A stretch of DNA of 64,000 bases from UBA5972 sp002430125 (lineage in GTDB: Bacteria > Pseudomonadota > Alphaproteobacteria > Rhodobacterales > Rhodobacteraceae), in contig CALBIC010000073.1 in the NCBI GenBank assembly GCA_937892915.1, positions 1 through 64,000 of the forward strand, given 5' to 3'. A program made the translations under genes and the position numbers. Positions 52,264-61,743 of the stretch are shown in pieces (positions within the stretch are counted from its first letter, which is position 1; each line of letters starts with the position of its first letter). The notes below the pieces were generated by a model. That model was given only the letters and a program-made list of their open reading frames with translations, did no database searches and was not told where the DNA came from.

Positions 52264-53145
52264 TCATTCCTCGGCTCGCCTGTCCAAAAAATCTAAGACC
52301 TCAACCAAATCGGGAATGGCAGCAGCGGTGCCTTTACGTGTAACTTGAATTGCCGCAGCCGCGGCGGCGAAACGCATCGCCTCTTGAATGCTTTTTCCTA
52401 AATCAAGACCAGCGACAAAGAATCCAAGAAATGTATCGCCCGCACCCGTTGTATCGACCGGGTCAACTTTAAAGGCCGGCATTTTGATAGTGCCATTTTG
52501 TGCCCTGTATGTTGACCCGCGGCTCCCCCGTGTAATCAGTACCTCTTTCACAGGGAGTTTAGTAATCGAAACGCCCAAGCCTTTTACAAGCTGCTCTGAT
52601 TCAATTTCGTTCAACACCAAGATGTCGATGAATGGCAGCATCTGCCGAACCGCAGCCAGATTAAAAGGCGCTGCTGAATAAATTACCTTGAGACTTTTCG
52701 CTTTTGCAACATTAGCTGCATATTCTACAAGATTGGTTTCATTCTGTAATATACAATAGTCACCTTTTTGTGCACCTGTTAATGCGCCATCAATTGCCTG
52801 CTCTGTTTGCGCTGTATTTGCAGAAGAAAATATCACAATTGCATTTTCGCCTGCCGGATCAACATTAATGATTGCATGGCCAGTCGGTATTAATGTCTTG
52901 ATGATATGTTCTGTGCGCACCAAAGCGGCGCGTAGCATTGCGATCGCCCAATCGCCGTCTGGTCCAACTGCGCCCATATGGATAACTTTAGCGCCAGCTT
53001 TTGCGGCCGCTATAGATTGGTTTGCGCCCTTTCCTCCTAGTCCAACGTTGTATGAAGTGGCAGCAAGGGTTTCACCAGGCTTTGGCAGATGCGGAACGGT
53101 GTAAAACCGATCTGCGTTAATGGATCCTAGATTGAAAATCGTCAT
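52264..53145 (-). CDS. PfkB-family sugar kinase, ribokinase-like
   Basis: A 293-residue kinase of the ribokinase fold. It has the substrate-site motif GLGGKGANQSIAAAKAG near residue 34 and the anion-hole/catalytic motif DTTGAGDTFLGFF with the catalytic aspartate. This is closest to ribokinase (rbsK), but no ribose transporter or rbsD is nearby, so another sugar or nucleoside is possible. ATG at 53145 is set by AGGAAAC. By eye the gene is more AT-rich than its neighbours and sits alone between dnaJ and mutS. Confidence 0.85.
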   Translation of the reverse strand: MTIFNLGSINADRFYTVPHLPKPGETLAATSYNVGLGGKGANQSIAAAKAGAKVIHMGAVGPDGDWAIAMLRAALVRTEHIIKTLIPTGHAIINVDPAGENAIVIFSSANTAQTEQAIDGALTGAQKGDYCILQNETNLVEYAANVAKAKSLKVIYSAAPFNLAAVRQMLPFIDILVLNEIESEQLVKGLGVSITKLPVKEVLITRGSRGSTYRAQNGTIKMPAFKVDPVDTTGAGDTFLGFFVAGLDLGKSIQEAMRFAAAAAAIQVTRKGTAAAIPDLVEVLDFLDRRAEE

Positions 53146-53317
53146 GGCGTTTCCTAACCCGTGATTTCTATTTGTGCCCGATATTGCGACGCGGTTTTTG
53201 TGCATTGCTCCAATTGATATCCAGACACGATGATCTCTACAATCGACAGCTCTGATTTTTGCTTTTGTTGTCTAGCCTTGCAATGTAGATATCAACACTG
53301 AAACTGGGGGGGCTAAA

Positions 53318-55984
53318 TTGGACATCGCCAACACAACCGCGACGCCAATGATGGTGCAGTATCTCGGCATCAAACGACGCTATCCGGACGCATTGCTGTT
53401 TTATCGTATGGGCGACTTTTACGAGATGTTTTTTGACGATGCCGTGGCGGCCGCAGAAGCGTTGGATATCGCGCTGACAAAACGTGGCAAGCATTTAGGC
53501 AAAGATATTTCGATGTGTGGTGTTCCGGTTCATTCGGCCGAAGGTTATCTTTTATCATTGATTAAGAAAGGTTTCCGTGTCGCTGTTTGTGAACAACTGG
53601 AGGATCCCGCCGAGGCAAAAAAACGCGGCGCTAAGTCAATAGTAAACCGCGATGTCGTAAGACTGGTGACACCCGGAACCCTTACCGAAGAGGCGTTGTT
53701 GGACGCCCGAAAGCATAATTTCCTTGGGGCCTACGCATCAATACGCGGCGAAGCGGCTTTTGCCTGGGTCGATGTGTCCACCGGCGAATTTCGCGTTCAA
53801 AGCTGCTCGCGTGTGAAACTGTCGCCGCAATTGGCGCGCTTGGCACCCCGAGAGGTGTTGGTCAGCCCGTCAAACGAGGAAGAATTGCGGGAAGTAGTTG
53901 AAGAGTCCGGCGCGGCATTAACGGCTCTGTCGCGGGCAAGTTTTGACAGCGCCGGAGGGTTAAACAAGCTTCAAACGTTTTTTGGTGTCTCTTCTCTGGA
54001 CGGCTTTGGGCAGTTTTCGGCAGTTGAAATCTCTGCATTGGCAGCGATCGTTGATTACCTTGCGCTGACACAGATGGGCAATCTGCCGCTGCTTCGTTCG
54101 CCGGTTAAAGAATTGGCTGAGAGGTTCATGCAGATCGATGCAGCGACACGCCGAAACTTGGAGTTAACACATGCGTTGTCGGGTGGCCGTGATGGTTCGT
54201 TGCTTTCTGTCGTGGATCGAACGGTCACAGGCGCTGGGGCGCGTCTGTTAGAGCGACGCCTTACAAGCCCCTCGACACATTTGGTTACGATTAACAATCG
54301 TTTAGAAGCTATTGCTTTCTATCTGAAAAATCATGATCTGGCTGGCGAAGTGCGTAGTATGTTGCGCGCGGTTCCTGATATGGATCGGGCGCTTTCCCGT
54401 TTGGCGCTGGATCGTGGCGGACCGCGCGACCTTGCTGCAATTCGCAACGGGCTGATTCAGGCAAGGGCTATTTTTGATCGTCATGATGGGGCTGAATTAC
54501 CTGTAGTTCTGATATCAGCAATAAAAAATCTGACAGGTTTTGGCGATATCCTGTCATTGTTCATACGGTCACTGGTTGAAGAGCCGCCTATCGCTGTTCG
54601 CGATGGCGGTCTGATCGCGCCCGGTTATGACAAAGCGCTGGATGAAATGCGTGGGTTGCGTGATGAGGGTCGCTCTATTATCGCCGCAATGCAACGGGAA
54701 TTCGTCGACACAACGGGTATTAGTGTGCTAAAAATTAAACATAACAATGTTTTGGGGTACTTTATTGAAACGCCCTCAAGCCACGCTGACAGAATGCTTA
54801 GCCCGGAATTTTCAGATATTTTTATCCATCGCCAAACGACAGCCAACGCAGTTCGCTTTACGACCGTCGCTCTTTCAGCGCTTGAGACCAAGATATTGAA
54901 CGCAGGCGGGTCGGCTCTTGAGATAGAGAAGCGTATTTTTGACGAGCTTCGACAATCCGTCGTTGATTTAGCAGATTTAGTTGGGCATGCCGCGAAAGCA
55001 ATGGCTGAAATCGATTTGGCGACTGCTTTGGCGGATTTGGCTAGTGCCGAAGGTTGGACGCGACCGATTTTGTCCGAAGATCAAACTTTTGAAATTGCGC
55101 AAGGCCGCCATCCAGTAGTCGAACGCGCATTAAGGCGCGGAAGTAGAGCGCCGTTTGTTGCAAATGACAGTAATCTTACGCCAGCTTTGGCGGATTCAGC
55201 GTGTATTTGGTTACTGACCGGCCCGAACATGGCGGGTAAATCAACGTTTTTACGTCAAAATGCATTGATAGCCTTGCTTGCACAAATGGGGAGCTATGTG
55301 CCGGCGGCATCTGCCAAAATCGGTGTGGTAACACAGTTGTTTTCCCGCGTAGGGGCGTCGGATGATTTGGCCCGAGGCCGGTCGACATTCATGGTTGAAA
55401 TGGTAGAAACAGCGGCCATCCTTAACCAAGCCGACGTTGGATCACTGGTTATTCTGGATGAAATAGGGCGAGGAACGGCGACATATGACGGCCTTTCGAT
55501 TGCGTGGGCGACTTTGGAGCACTTGCACAGCGTGAATAAGTGTCGAGCGTTGTTTGCAACGCATTATCATGAACTTACGTCACTCTCTTCAAGCCTTGAG
55601 GGAGTTTCCAATGCGACAGTTTCGGTACGTGAATGGAAAGGTGACGTAATTTTCCTACACGAAGTGATTAAGGGCGCGGCTGATCGATCGTATGGAATTC
55701 AAGTTGCAAAACTAGCCGGCCTGCCAGAGTCAGTGGTCGAGCGGGCAAGAATGGTGCTTAAATCTCTTGAGAAAAATGATCGGGAGGGCGGAGGAAAAGC
55801 GCGTACGTTAGTTGACGATTTACCACTTTTTTCTGTTGTTCCGATGAAACAAGTGGAAAATCCGACCGCCTCGCTGCTTGAAGAACGGCTTGAAACCATT
55901 GTACCGGATGAACTTTCACCGATTGACGCTTTGAATTTGATTTATGAGTTGCGCGCACTATTGGTGTCTACTTCGCAGAAATAG
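53318..55984 (+). CDS. mutS: DNA mismatch repair protein MutS
   Basis: Recognises base mismatches and recruits MutL. The 888-residue protein has the mismatch-contacting domain with RMGDFYEMFFDDA (Phe-x-Glu near residue 37-39), a clamp domain, and the ATPase with Walker A TGPNMAGKSTFLRQ, Walker B LVILDEIGRGTATYDG and FATHYHEL. Start is TTG; a GGGGGGG run 6-7 bases upstream serves as the ribosome site. The gene is complete. Confidence 0.97.
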   Translation: MDIANTTATPMMVQYLGIKRRYPDALLFYRMGDFYEMFFDDAVAAAEALDIALTKRGKHLGKDISMCGVPVHSAEGYLLSLIKKGFRVAVCEQLEDPAEAKKRGAKSIVNRDVVRLVTPGTLTEEALLDARKHNFLGAYASIRGEAAFAWVDVSTGEFRVQSCSRVKLSPQLARLAPREVLVSPSNEEELREVVEESGAALTALSRASFDSAGGLNKLQTFFGVSSLDGFGQFSAVEISALAAIVDYLALTQMGNLPLLRSPVKELAERFMQIDAATRRNLELTHALSGGRDGSLLSVVDRTVTGAGARLLERRLTSPSTHLVTINNRLEAIAFYLKNHDLAGEVRSMLRAVPDMDRALSRLALDRGGPRDLAAIRNGLIQARAIFDRHDGAELPVVLISAIKNLTGFGDILSLFIRSLVEEPPIAVRDGGLIAPGYDKALDEMRGLRDEGRSIIAAMQREFVDTTGISVLKIKHNNVLGYFIETPSSHADRMLSPEFSDIFIHRQTTANAVRFTTVALSALETKILNAGGSALEIEKRIFDELRQSVVDLADLVGHAAKAMAEIDLATALADLASAEGWTRPILSEDQTFEIAQGRHPVVERALRRGSRAPFVANDSNLTPALADSACIWLLTGPNMAGKSTFLRQNALIALLAQMGSYVPAASAKIGVVTQLFSRVGASDDLARGRSTFMVEMVETAAILNQADVGSLVILDEIGRGTATYDGLSIAWATLEHLHSVNKCRALFATHYHELTSLSSSLEGVSNATVSVREWKGDVIFLHEVIKGAADRSYGIQVAKLAGLPESVVERARMVLKSLEKNDREGGGKARTLVDDLPLFSVVPMKQVENPTASLLEERLETIVPDELSPIDALNLIYELRALLVSTSQK

Positions 55985-55995
55985 TCTGCGGAAAA

Positions 55996-56157
55996 ATGTC
56001 ACCTAGCGACCACGCCGTTATTGTTGCGTCCGCGCCGGCTGCTATCAATCTTATGGAAATCCTGACAGCCGCCATGGAAACGCTGCACGTCACAGGTCTG
56101 GCAGAAGCTGGCAAAGCAGCTATTATGCCAACACCAGCTGTTGCTGCCACAGAATAG
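55996..56157 (+). CDS. Possible 53-residue small protein after mutS
   Basis: ATG 11 bases after the mutS stop, stop TAG at 56155-56157 at the foot of a strong hairpin. The product (MSPSDHAVIVASAPAAINLM and on to PAVAATE) is Ala-rich and soluble, with no recognised family. Position between a gene and its terminator is the main support; there is no strong ribosome site (GCGGAAAA). Confidence 0.3.
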   Translation: MSPSDHAVIVASAPAAINLMEILTAAMETLHVTGLAEAGKAAIMPTPAVAATE

Positions 56158-56185
56158 CCGTACCTTTCGCCCTGTAGGTACGGCT
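56156..56185. terminator. Hairpin between mutS and convergent grpE
   Basis: Perfect 10-bp stem AGCCGTACCT/AGGTACGGCT with a 10-base loop between convergent genes. T-tails are weak on both strands, but position favours a bidirectional terminator. Confidence 0.6.
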
Positions 56186-56200
56186 TGCTCCGTCGTGGTC

Positions 56201-56782
56201 TTATGACTTCGGCCGCGCTGAGGATACGCCAACCTGCGCGGGTCGCAGCAGGCGGTCCCCGATTACAAAACCATCTGTCAGCATCTGAATAACTTTGCCT
56301 CCATCGATTCCTGGAACCGGTGCTTCAAACATCGCCTGATGAACTTGCGGATCAAATTTTTCACCAATTTCAGGTGAAACGCGTTCGATTTTGTGCTTGG
56401 AAAAAGTGTTAAGCAACTCTCGCAATGTGAGCTCGATGCCCTCAATAAGCGCCTTAGACGCCTCGCGTTGATTGTCGTCCACCGCCTCAAGTGCGCGCTG
56501 CATGTTGTCGTATACCGGCAGCATATCGCGGGCGAGCTTCGAGCCGCCATATGTTTCCGCGTCGCGCCTGTCACGCTCCAGCCGCTTACGGGTATTCTCT
56601 GCGTCCGCCAGAGACCGCATAAGACGATCTTTTAACTGATCCCGTTCTGCAACTAACTGCTCCCATTCGTCGTCAACGGCATCCAGCGATAATGGGTCTT
56701 GGTCATCGAAGTTTGCTGGGTCAAACGAGTCATCATTTTGAAATGCTTTGGAATTCACGCCTGTTTCCTTTGGTTCGGACAT
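56201..56782 (-). CDS. grpE: Nucleotide exchange factor GrpE
   Basis: Releases ADP from DnaK. The 193-residue protein has an acidic N-terminus, a long coiled coil (AERDQLKDRLMRSLADAENT) and the C-terminal beta domain with HQAMFEAPVPGIDGGKVIQM. It follows hrcA by 14 bases on the minus strand, the usual hrcA-grpE pair. Confidence 0.96.
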   Translation of the reverse strand: MSEPKETGVNSKAFQNDDSFDPANFDDQDPLSLDAVDDEWEQLVAERDQLKDRLMRSLADAENTRKRLERDRRDAETYGGSKLARDMLPVYDNMQRALEAVDDNQREASKALIEGIELTLRELLNTFSKHKIERVSPEIGEKFDPQVHQAMFEAPVPGIDGGKVIQMLTDGFVIGDRLLRPAQVGVSSARPKS

Positions 56783-56796
56783 ATTCGCCTCTTAGT

Positions 56797-57864
56797 TCAA
56801 TTTCGGTCAGACAACATGCGTCCAACCAATTGCGCGGTGTAATTTACAATTGGAACAATCCGTCCATAATTCAGACGAGTCGGACCAATCACACCCACCG
56901 CGCCAATAATTTTCCGGTCAGAGTTCATATAAGGTGAAACCACCAAAGAGCTACCAGAAAGTGAAAAAAGTTTGTTCTCTGAGCCAATAAAAACACGAAC
57001 ACCTTCTCCTTCCTGTGCCAACTCAAGAAACTGGGCCAGATCGCGCTTGCGCTCAAGATCATCAAACAAAGTTCGCACACGGGCCAGATCACTTGCCGCC
57101 CCGGTTTCTTCGATCAAATTTGACTGGCCACGCACAATCAACCTCTCGTGCGCCTCGCCCTTATCCTGCCAGATCGCCATGCCATCTGTGACCATTTGTT
57201 GTGCCAGTGAATCCAATTCTAACCGATGAGAGGCTATTTCGGTCGCGACAACCTGACCGATCTCTGACAGCGTGTGGCCCTGTACGATCGAATTCAGAAA
57301 ATTGGCGGCCTCGCGCATGGATGACGGGGTTTGGCCACTGGGTGGTGTGAAAACACGGTTCTCCACCTGACCATCGGCCATCACCAAAACAACCAAGGCG
57401 CGGTCTATGGAAAGCGAAACAAACTCAACATGCTTAATCGGCGCTTCTGACTTTGGCGCCAGCACCAAACCTGCACCGTTTGAAAGGGCGGACAATATCG
57501 TACTGGCACGATCCAACATGCGGTTCACATCCGTCTGATCTTCCTCCATCGTGCTTTCGATTTTTCGCTGTTCAACTTTGGACAGATCACCGATTTCTAA
57601 CATTGAATCGACAAACAATCGCAGCCCAAGTTGGGTCGGAATTCGTCCCGCCGAGATATGCGGACTGCCCAATAAGCCAAGTTGTTCCAGATCCTGCATG
57701 ACATTCCTGATTGTTGCAGCAGAAATGCTTTCCGAAAATGTTTTTGAAAGTGTTCGCGATCCTATTGGTTCGCCGGAAGATAGGTAACTTTCGACCAGCG
57801 TACGAAACACCTCGCGGCTGCGGGCGTTCATTTCGTCAAACGGATCAAGCGATGGGTTGTTCAT
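56797..57864 (-). CDS. hrcA: Heat-inducible transcription repressor HrcA
   Basis: Represses groESL and related genes through CIRCE elements. The 355-residue protein has the N-terminal winged helix with YLSSGEPIGSRTLSK and ATIRNVMQDLEQLGL, and the C-terminal domain ending IGPTRLNYGRIVPIV. ATG at 57864 is chosen over an upstream TTG. No CIRCE repeat was found in this window, so its targets here are unclear. Divergent from rph. Confidence 0.95.
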   Translation of the reverse strand: MNNPSLDPFDEMNARSREVFRTLVESYLSSGEPIGSRTLSKTFSESISAATIRNVMQDLEQLGLLGSPHISAGRIPTQLGLRLFVDSMLEIGDLSKVEQRKIESTMEEDQTDVNRMLDRASTILSALSNGAGLVLAPKSEAPIKHVEFVSLSIDRALVVLVMADGQVENRVFTPPSGQTPSSMREAANFLNSIVQGHTLSEIGQVVATEIASHRLELDSLAQQMVTDGMAIWQDKGEAHERLIVRGQSNLIEETGAASDLARVRTLFDDLERKRDLAQFLELAQEGEGVRVFIGSENKLFSLSGSSLVVSPYMNSDRKIIGAVGVIGPTRLNYGRIVPIVNYTAQLVGRMLSDRN

Positions 57865-57998
57865 TTGTCTAACTGCCAAAATCAAATCAGCACACCGTGG
57901 TAGAAAGCTTTGTGCGCAAGGTCAATCGGGCATCTCGCCCCTTTACTATCAAGTCCGCGTCAGGCTATTTGCGGATCAGCTTCAATAAAGGATACCTT

Positions 57999-58715
57999 AT
58001 GCGCCCTTCGGGAAGAAATACAGACCAACTACGTTCTGTCGCGATTGAGACAAATGTCACAATGCATGCCGAGGGGTCTTGCTTAATAAAGTGCGGCAAC
58101 ACTCATGTCCTGTGCACAGCAACGCTTGAGGAAAAGGTTCCACCTTTTATGCGGAATTCTGGCCTTGGATGGGTTACAGCGGAATATGGAATGCTTCCAC
58201 GTGCAACTACATCCCGCAACCGTCGGGAAGCGGCCGCTGGTAAGCAATCTGGTAGAACGCAAGAAATTCAACGTCTTATAGGACGTTCCTTGCGCGCTGG
58301 CGTTGATCGTGTCGCGCTAGGCGAACGGCAAATCACTATTGACTGCGATGTCATTCAGGCTGACGGGGGGACGCGCTGCGCCTCTATAACCGGCGGTTGG
58401 GTTGCTTTGCGATTGGCGGTTAATAAATTGATGGCCACAGGCGCAATCAAGACAGATCCACTAACGGACCACGTTGCAGCCGTAAGTTGCGGCATATATG
58501 GGGGCCAAGCCGTCCTCGACCTTGACTATGCAGAAGACAGCGAAGCCGGCACTGATGCAAATTTTGTTATGACCGGCAAAGGTGGGTTAATCGAAATACA
58601 AGGATCAGCTGAAGGCGCAACATTTTCGCGGGCGGAGCTTGATAAGCTTTTAGATTACGCTGAGATTGGCGTTGCAGGCCTGATAGCTGCACAAAAAGCA
58701 GCAATCGCGGGGTAG
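57999..58715 (+). CDS. rph: Ribonuclease PH
   Basis: Phosphorolytic 3' exonuclease trimming tRNA. The 238-residue protein begins MRPSGRNTDQLR and has EGSCLIKCGNTHVLC, RNRREAAAGKQSGRTQEIQR and IDCDVIQADGGTRCASITG, all diagnostic. The ATG at 57999 (AAAGGATA upstream) matches the family start; the open frame runs further upstream. It is 1 base before rdgB, in the usual hrcA<>rph-rdgB-hemW arrangement. Confidence 0.97.
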   Translation: MRPSGRNTDQLRSVAIETNVTMHAEGSCLIKCGNTHVLCTATLEEKVPPFMRNSGLGWVTAEYGMLPRATTSRNRREAAAGKQSGRTQEIQRLIGRSLRAGVDRVALGERQITIDCDVIQADGGTRCASITGGWVALRLAVNKLMATGAIKTDPLTDHVAAVSCGIYGGQAVLDLDYAEDSEAGTDANFVMTGKGGLIEIQGSAEGATFSRAELDKLLDYAEIGVAGLIAAQKAAIAG

Positions 58716-58716
58716 T

Positions 58717-59328
58717 ATGAGGCGTTTAACCGAGGGGCAGCTTGTAATCGCATCGCACAACAAGGGAAAACTTATTGAGATGCACAATCTATTGCAACCT
58801 TTTGGTGTAAACATTACGTCTGTTGCCGAACATGGATTGGTAGAGCCTGTTGAAACAGAAGATAACTTTGCTGGAAATTCCCGCCTAAAGGCGCATTTCG
58901 CTGCTCGCGGAACCGGGTTGCCGGCCTTGTCCGATGACAGTGGGATCATTGTCGACGCACTGGATGGTGCGCCCGGCGTCTATACTGCAGATTGGGCAGA
59001 AACGCCGAACGGGCGCGACTTTCCGATGGCAATGCAAAAGGTCTGGGAATTGCTGGAAGAAAAATCCGCGCCGGAACCTCGGACCGCTCGATTTGTCTGC
59101 ACCTTGTGTCTCGCGTGGCCAGATGGTGATGATTTGCTGTTTGAAGGATCGGTTGAAGGGCAGGTCGTCTGGCCAATGCGGGGTGCGAACGGTTTTGGCT
59201 TTGATCCAATTTTTCTGCCAACCGGTAAATCGCAGACATTTGGCGAAATGGACCCTGCTGAAAAGCACGCGATGAGTCATCGTGCCGTCGCGTTTGAAAA
59301 ATTGGTTGCAAGCGTATTTCATGATTGA
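58717..59328 (+). CDS. rdgB: dITP/XTP pyrophosphatase (HAM1 family)
   Basis: Cleans the nucleotide pool of inosine and xanthosine triphosphates. The 203-residue protein has the start VIASHNKGKLIEM, the SDDSGIIVDALDGAPGVYTA block and GFGFDPIFLP with HRAVAFEKL near the end. It overlaps hemW by 8 bases. Confidence 0.96.
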   Translation: MRRLTEGQLVIASHNKGKLIEMHNLLQPFGVNITSVAEHGLVEPVETEDNFAGNSRLKAHFAARGTGLPALSDDSGIIVDALDGAPGVYTADWAETPNGRDFPMAMQKVWELLEEKSAPEPRTARFVCTLCLAWPDGDDLLFEGSVEGQVVWPMRGANGFGFDPIFLPTGKSQTFGEMDPAEKHAMSHRAVAFEKLVASVFHD

Positions 59329-60475
59329 AGATTGGCGTCAGGGTGGGTTCGGCATCTACATCCATTGGCCGTTTTGCCAGTCTAAATGTCCTTACTGCGA
59401 TTTTAACTCGCATGTAGTCTCGGACGTAGACTTTCACCAATGGGAACAGGCTTTCATTGCAGAAATCTCGCGTTATGCTTCGCAAGTCCCTGATCGGATT
59501 ATTAATTCTGTATTTTTTGGCGGCGGAACACCAAGCTTGATGCCGCCAGCTCTTGTAAAGTCAATTTTGACCGCAATTTCTAATGGCTGGAACCTATCAA
59601 ACAACGCCGAGATTACACTAGAGGCCAACCCGACATCCTTTGAAATCAATAAGTTCAGAGGATTTTTTGATGCTGGTGTAAATCGGGTTTCCATTGGCGT
59701 TCAGGCACTAAATGACATAGATTTAGTCGCATTAGGTCGGCTGCATTCTGTGAAAGAAGCTTATTATGCCGTTGAAAAAGCTCAGGAAATATTCGAGAGA
59801 GTTAGTTTTGATCTGATTTACGCCCGGCAACATCAAACCTTTGGCGGCTGGCAAGCCGAGCTGTCTCAGGCTTTGGCATTGGGAACCGATCATCTATCTC
59901 TATATCAACTAACTATCGAGGACGGAACTGCATTTGGACGACGTCATGCGGCAGGACGACTCAAAGGTCTTCCTTCCGACGAGTTGTCCGCCGACCTTTA
60001 TGCAATGACCCAAGTATTGACGCGAGCGGCTGGCCTACCGAACTACGAGATATCTAATCATGCGCGACCAGGTTCTGAATCACGCCACAATTTGCTCTAT
60101 TGGAACTGCGGCGATTATGTCGGCGTTGGCCCAGGTGCGCACGGTCGACTGACATTCAGCGATCAGCGATTTGCAACCGAGACAGCGCTAATGCCAGCAG
60201 ACTGGTTGTCAAATGCGCTATCTGGTGACGGTGAAAGCATCCGAGCGCGCCTCTCCACAACCGAAGAAACAGAGGAACGGTTAATGATGGGCTTGCGTTT
60301 ATCAGAGGGCGTTGCAATTGACAGACTAGGTACTTTAAGTCAATCCCCATCTTTCTCTATTAAAATCAATGGCTTGGGCAACATGGGTTTGCTTTGGATG
60401 AAGGGTGGACGAATTGGCGTTTCTTCCTCGGGGCGGATTATTCTAAATGCTATTCTACGAGAGTTATTAGCGTGA
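59321..60475 (+). CDS. hemW: Radical SAM heme chaperone HemW (coproporphyrinogen oxidase-like)
   Basis: A 384-residue radical SAM protein with the cluster motif CQSKCPYC (CxxxCxxC) in YIHWPFCQSKCPYCDFNSH, FFGGGTPSLMPP and EANPTSFE. HemW-type proteins resemble oxygen-independent coproporphyrinogen oxidase HemN but act as heme chaperones; position after rdgB and the lack of the extra N-terminal HemN cysteine favour HemW. The C-terminal HemN domain is present (GVGPGAHGRL). Confidence 0.93.
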   Translation: MIEDWRQGGFGIYIHWPFCQSKCPYCDFNSHVVSDVDFHQWEQAFIAEISRYASQVPDRIINSVFFGGGTPSLMPPALVKSILTAISNGWNLSNNAEITLEANPTSFEINKFRGFFDAGVNRVSIGVQALNDIDLVALGRLHSVKEAYYAVEKAQEIFERVSFDLIYARQHQTFGGWQAELSQALALGTDHLSLYQLTIEDGTAFGRRHAAGRLKGLPSDELSADLYAMTQVLTRAAGLPNYEISNHARPGSESRHNLLYWNCGDYVGVGPGAHGRLTFSDQRFATETALMPADWLSNALSGDGESIRARLSTTEETEERLMMGLRLSEGVAIDRLGTLSQSPSFSIKINGLGNMGLLWMKGGRIGVSSSGRIILNAILRELLA

Positions 60476-60491
60476 CGCGCCTTAATATCGG

Positions 60492-60854
60492 GTGGCGCCC
60501 TTGCGGATAGTTTGGTTTATTTTCGGCTTCACAGCGCTGCTCTTGGGGGTAATCGGAGCGTTCTTGCCGTTATTGCCAACAGTACCGTTTCTGCTATTGG
60601 CAGCATTTTGTTTTGCGCGATCATCAGATAGGTGTCACAGCTGGCTAGTTACACATCGCTCCCTTGGGCCATCTATTCAAGCATGGCAAAAAACCGGATC
60701 GATCGGTCGCCGCGCAAAAATTTTCGCCTCAGTATCTATACTTGCATCATTTTTTGTTTCCATAGCAATGGATGTGCCGATGGGCATTATGGGAGTTCAG
60801 GGCGTTGTACTGTTGGTGGTTTCTTACTTCATCTGGTCTAGGCCCGAGGCATAG
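60492..60854 (+). CDS. DUF454 (YbaN) family membrane protein
   Basis: A 120-residue inner-membrane protein with about three hydrophobic helices. The family signature GVIGAFLPLLPTVPFLLLAAFCFARSS (split here: LPLLPTVPFLLLAA) is clear, as is the following H-x-W-L segment. Function of the family is not established. The start is GTG. The last 17 bases overlap the convergent parB gene. Confidence 0.88.
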   Translation: MAPLRIVWFIFGFTALLLGVIGAFLPLLPTVPFLLLAAFCFARSSDRCHSWLVTHRSLGPSIQAWQKTGSIGRRAKIFASVSILASFFVSIAMDVPMGIMGVQGVVLLVVSYFIWSRPEA

Positions 60855-61743
60855 AAGACGTTAAAATCCGGCAAATTTCATCAAGTTGATCAAGGTTGTT
60901 ATACGTTAAAGTTACCGTGCCATTTGAGGCCTTTACATTGTGATCGACGGTTACTTTCATCCCGATGTTTAGGGATAGATCCTGTTCCAGTGCTTTCGTA
61001 TCAGCGTCTTTTTCAACGTTGATTTTGTTTGTGGATTTTGCTTTGTTAACTGGATTTTTTGCAAGGCTTTCTGCCTGTCGCACAGACAATCCTTTTGAGA
61101 TTATCTGACGCGCCAAAAGCGCCGGGTCTTCAGCTGGAACCAATGCTCTGGCATGGCCAGCAGACAGTTTTCCGTTGCGCAGGTAACCCAGCACCTCTTC
61201 AGGCAAATTTAATAATCGGATTAAGTTGGCGATGTGGCTACGACTTTTGCTGAGTGATTCCGCCAGCTTTTCTTGCGTGTGCCCAAATTTATCCATCAAC
61301 TGTCGATAGGCAAGCGCCTCTTCGACCGGGTTAAGATCTGCGCGTTGAATGTTTTCAATGATTGCGATTTCAATAGCTTCCGTGTCATTCAGTTTGCGCA
61401 CAAGCACCGGTACTTCATGAAGGTTGGCCAACTGTGCAGCGCGCCAACGACGTTCGCCTGCAACAATTTGAAATTCGTCCGGCAAATTCGGCACCGGCCT
61501 GACGATCAACGGTTGAATAATCCCCTTTTCCCGGATGGAGGCAGCAAGAGTCGCTAAATCTTCTTTCGAAAAATCGCGCCTTGGCTGATCTGGATTCGGA
61601 TGCAACTTTTCTATCGGTACGAGCCGGTCCGCAGCTCTATCCGACGACCGCGCGCCATTTCTCTCGGGTTGTTTATCCAAATTAACGTCAGCCATAAGAG
61701 CTGACAAGCCACGGCCCAGACCGCGGCGTTCAGAAGCTTTCAT
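60838..61743 (-). CDS. parB: Chromosome partitioning protein ParB
   Basis: CTP-dependent clamp that loads at parS and spreads along DNA. The 301-residue protein begins RRGLGRGLSALM, has the GERRWRAAQLA nucleotide-binding box, the helix-turn-helix (TQEKLAESLSKSRSHIANLIR) and KLSAGHARAL. It overlaps parA by 4 bases. A perfect parS site lies 1.4 kb away inside rsmG. Confidence 0.97.
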   Translation of the reverse strand: MKASERRGLGRGLSALMADVNLDKQPERNGARSSDRAADRLVPIEKLHPNPDQPRRDFSKEDLATLAASIREKGIIQPLIVRPVPNLPDEFQIVAGERRWRAAQLANLHEVPVLVRKLNDTEAIEIAIIENIQRADLNPVEEALAYRQLMDKFGHTQEKLAESLSKSRSHIANLIRLLNLPEEVLGYLRNGKLSAGHARALVPAEDPALLARQIISKGLSVRQAESLAKNPVNKAKSTNKINVEKDADTKALEQDLSLNIGMKVTVDHNVKASNGTVTLTYNNLDQLDEICRILTSSMPRA

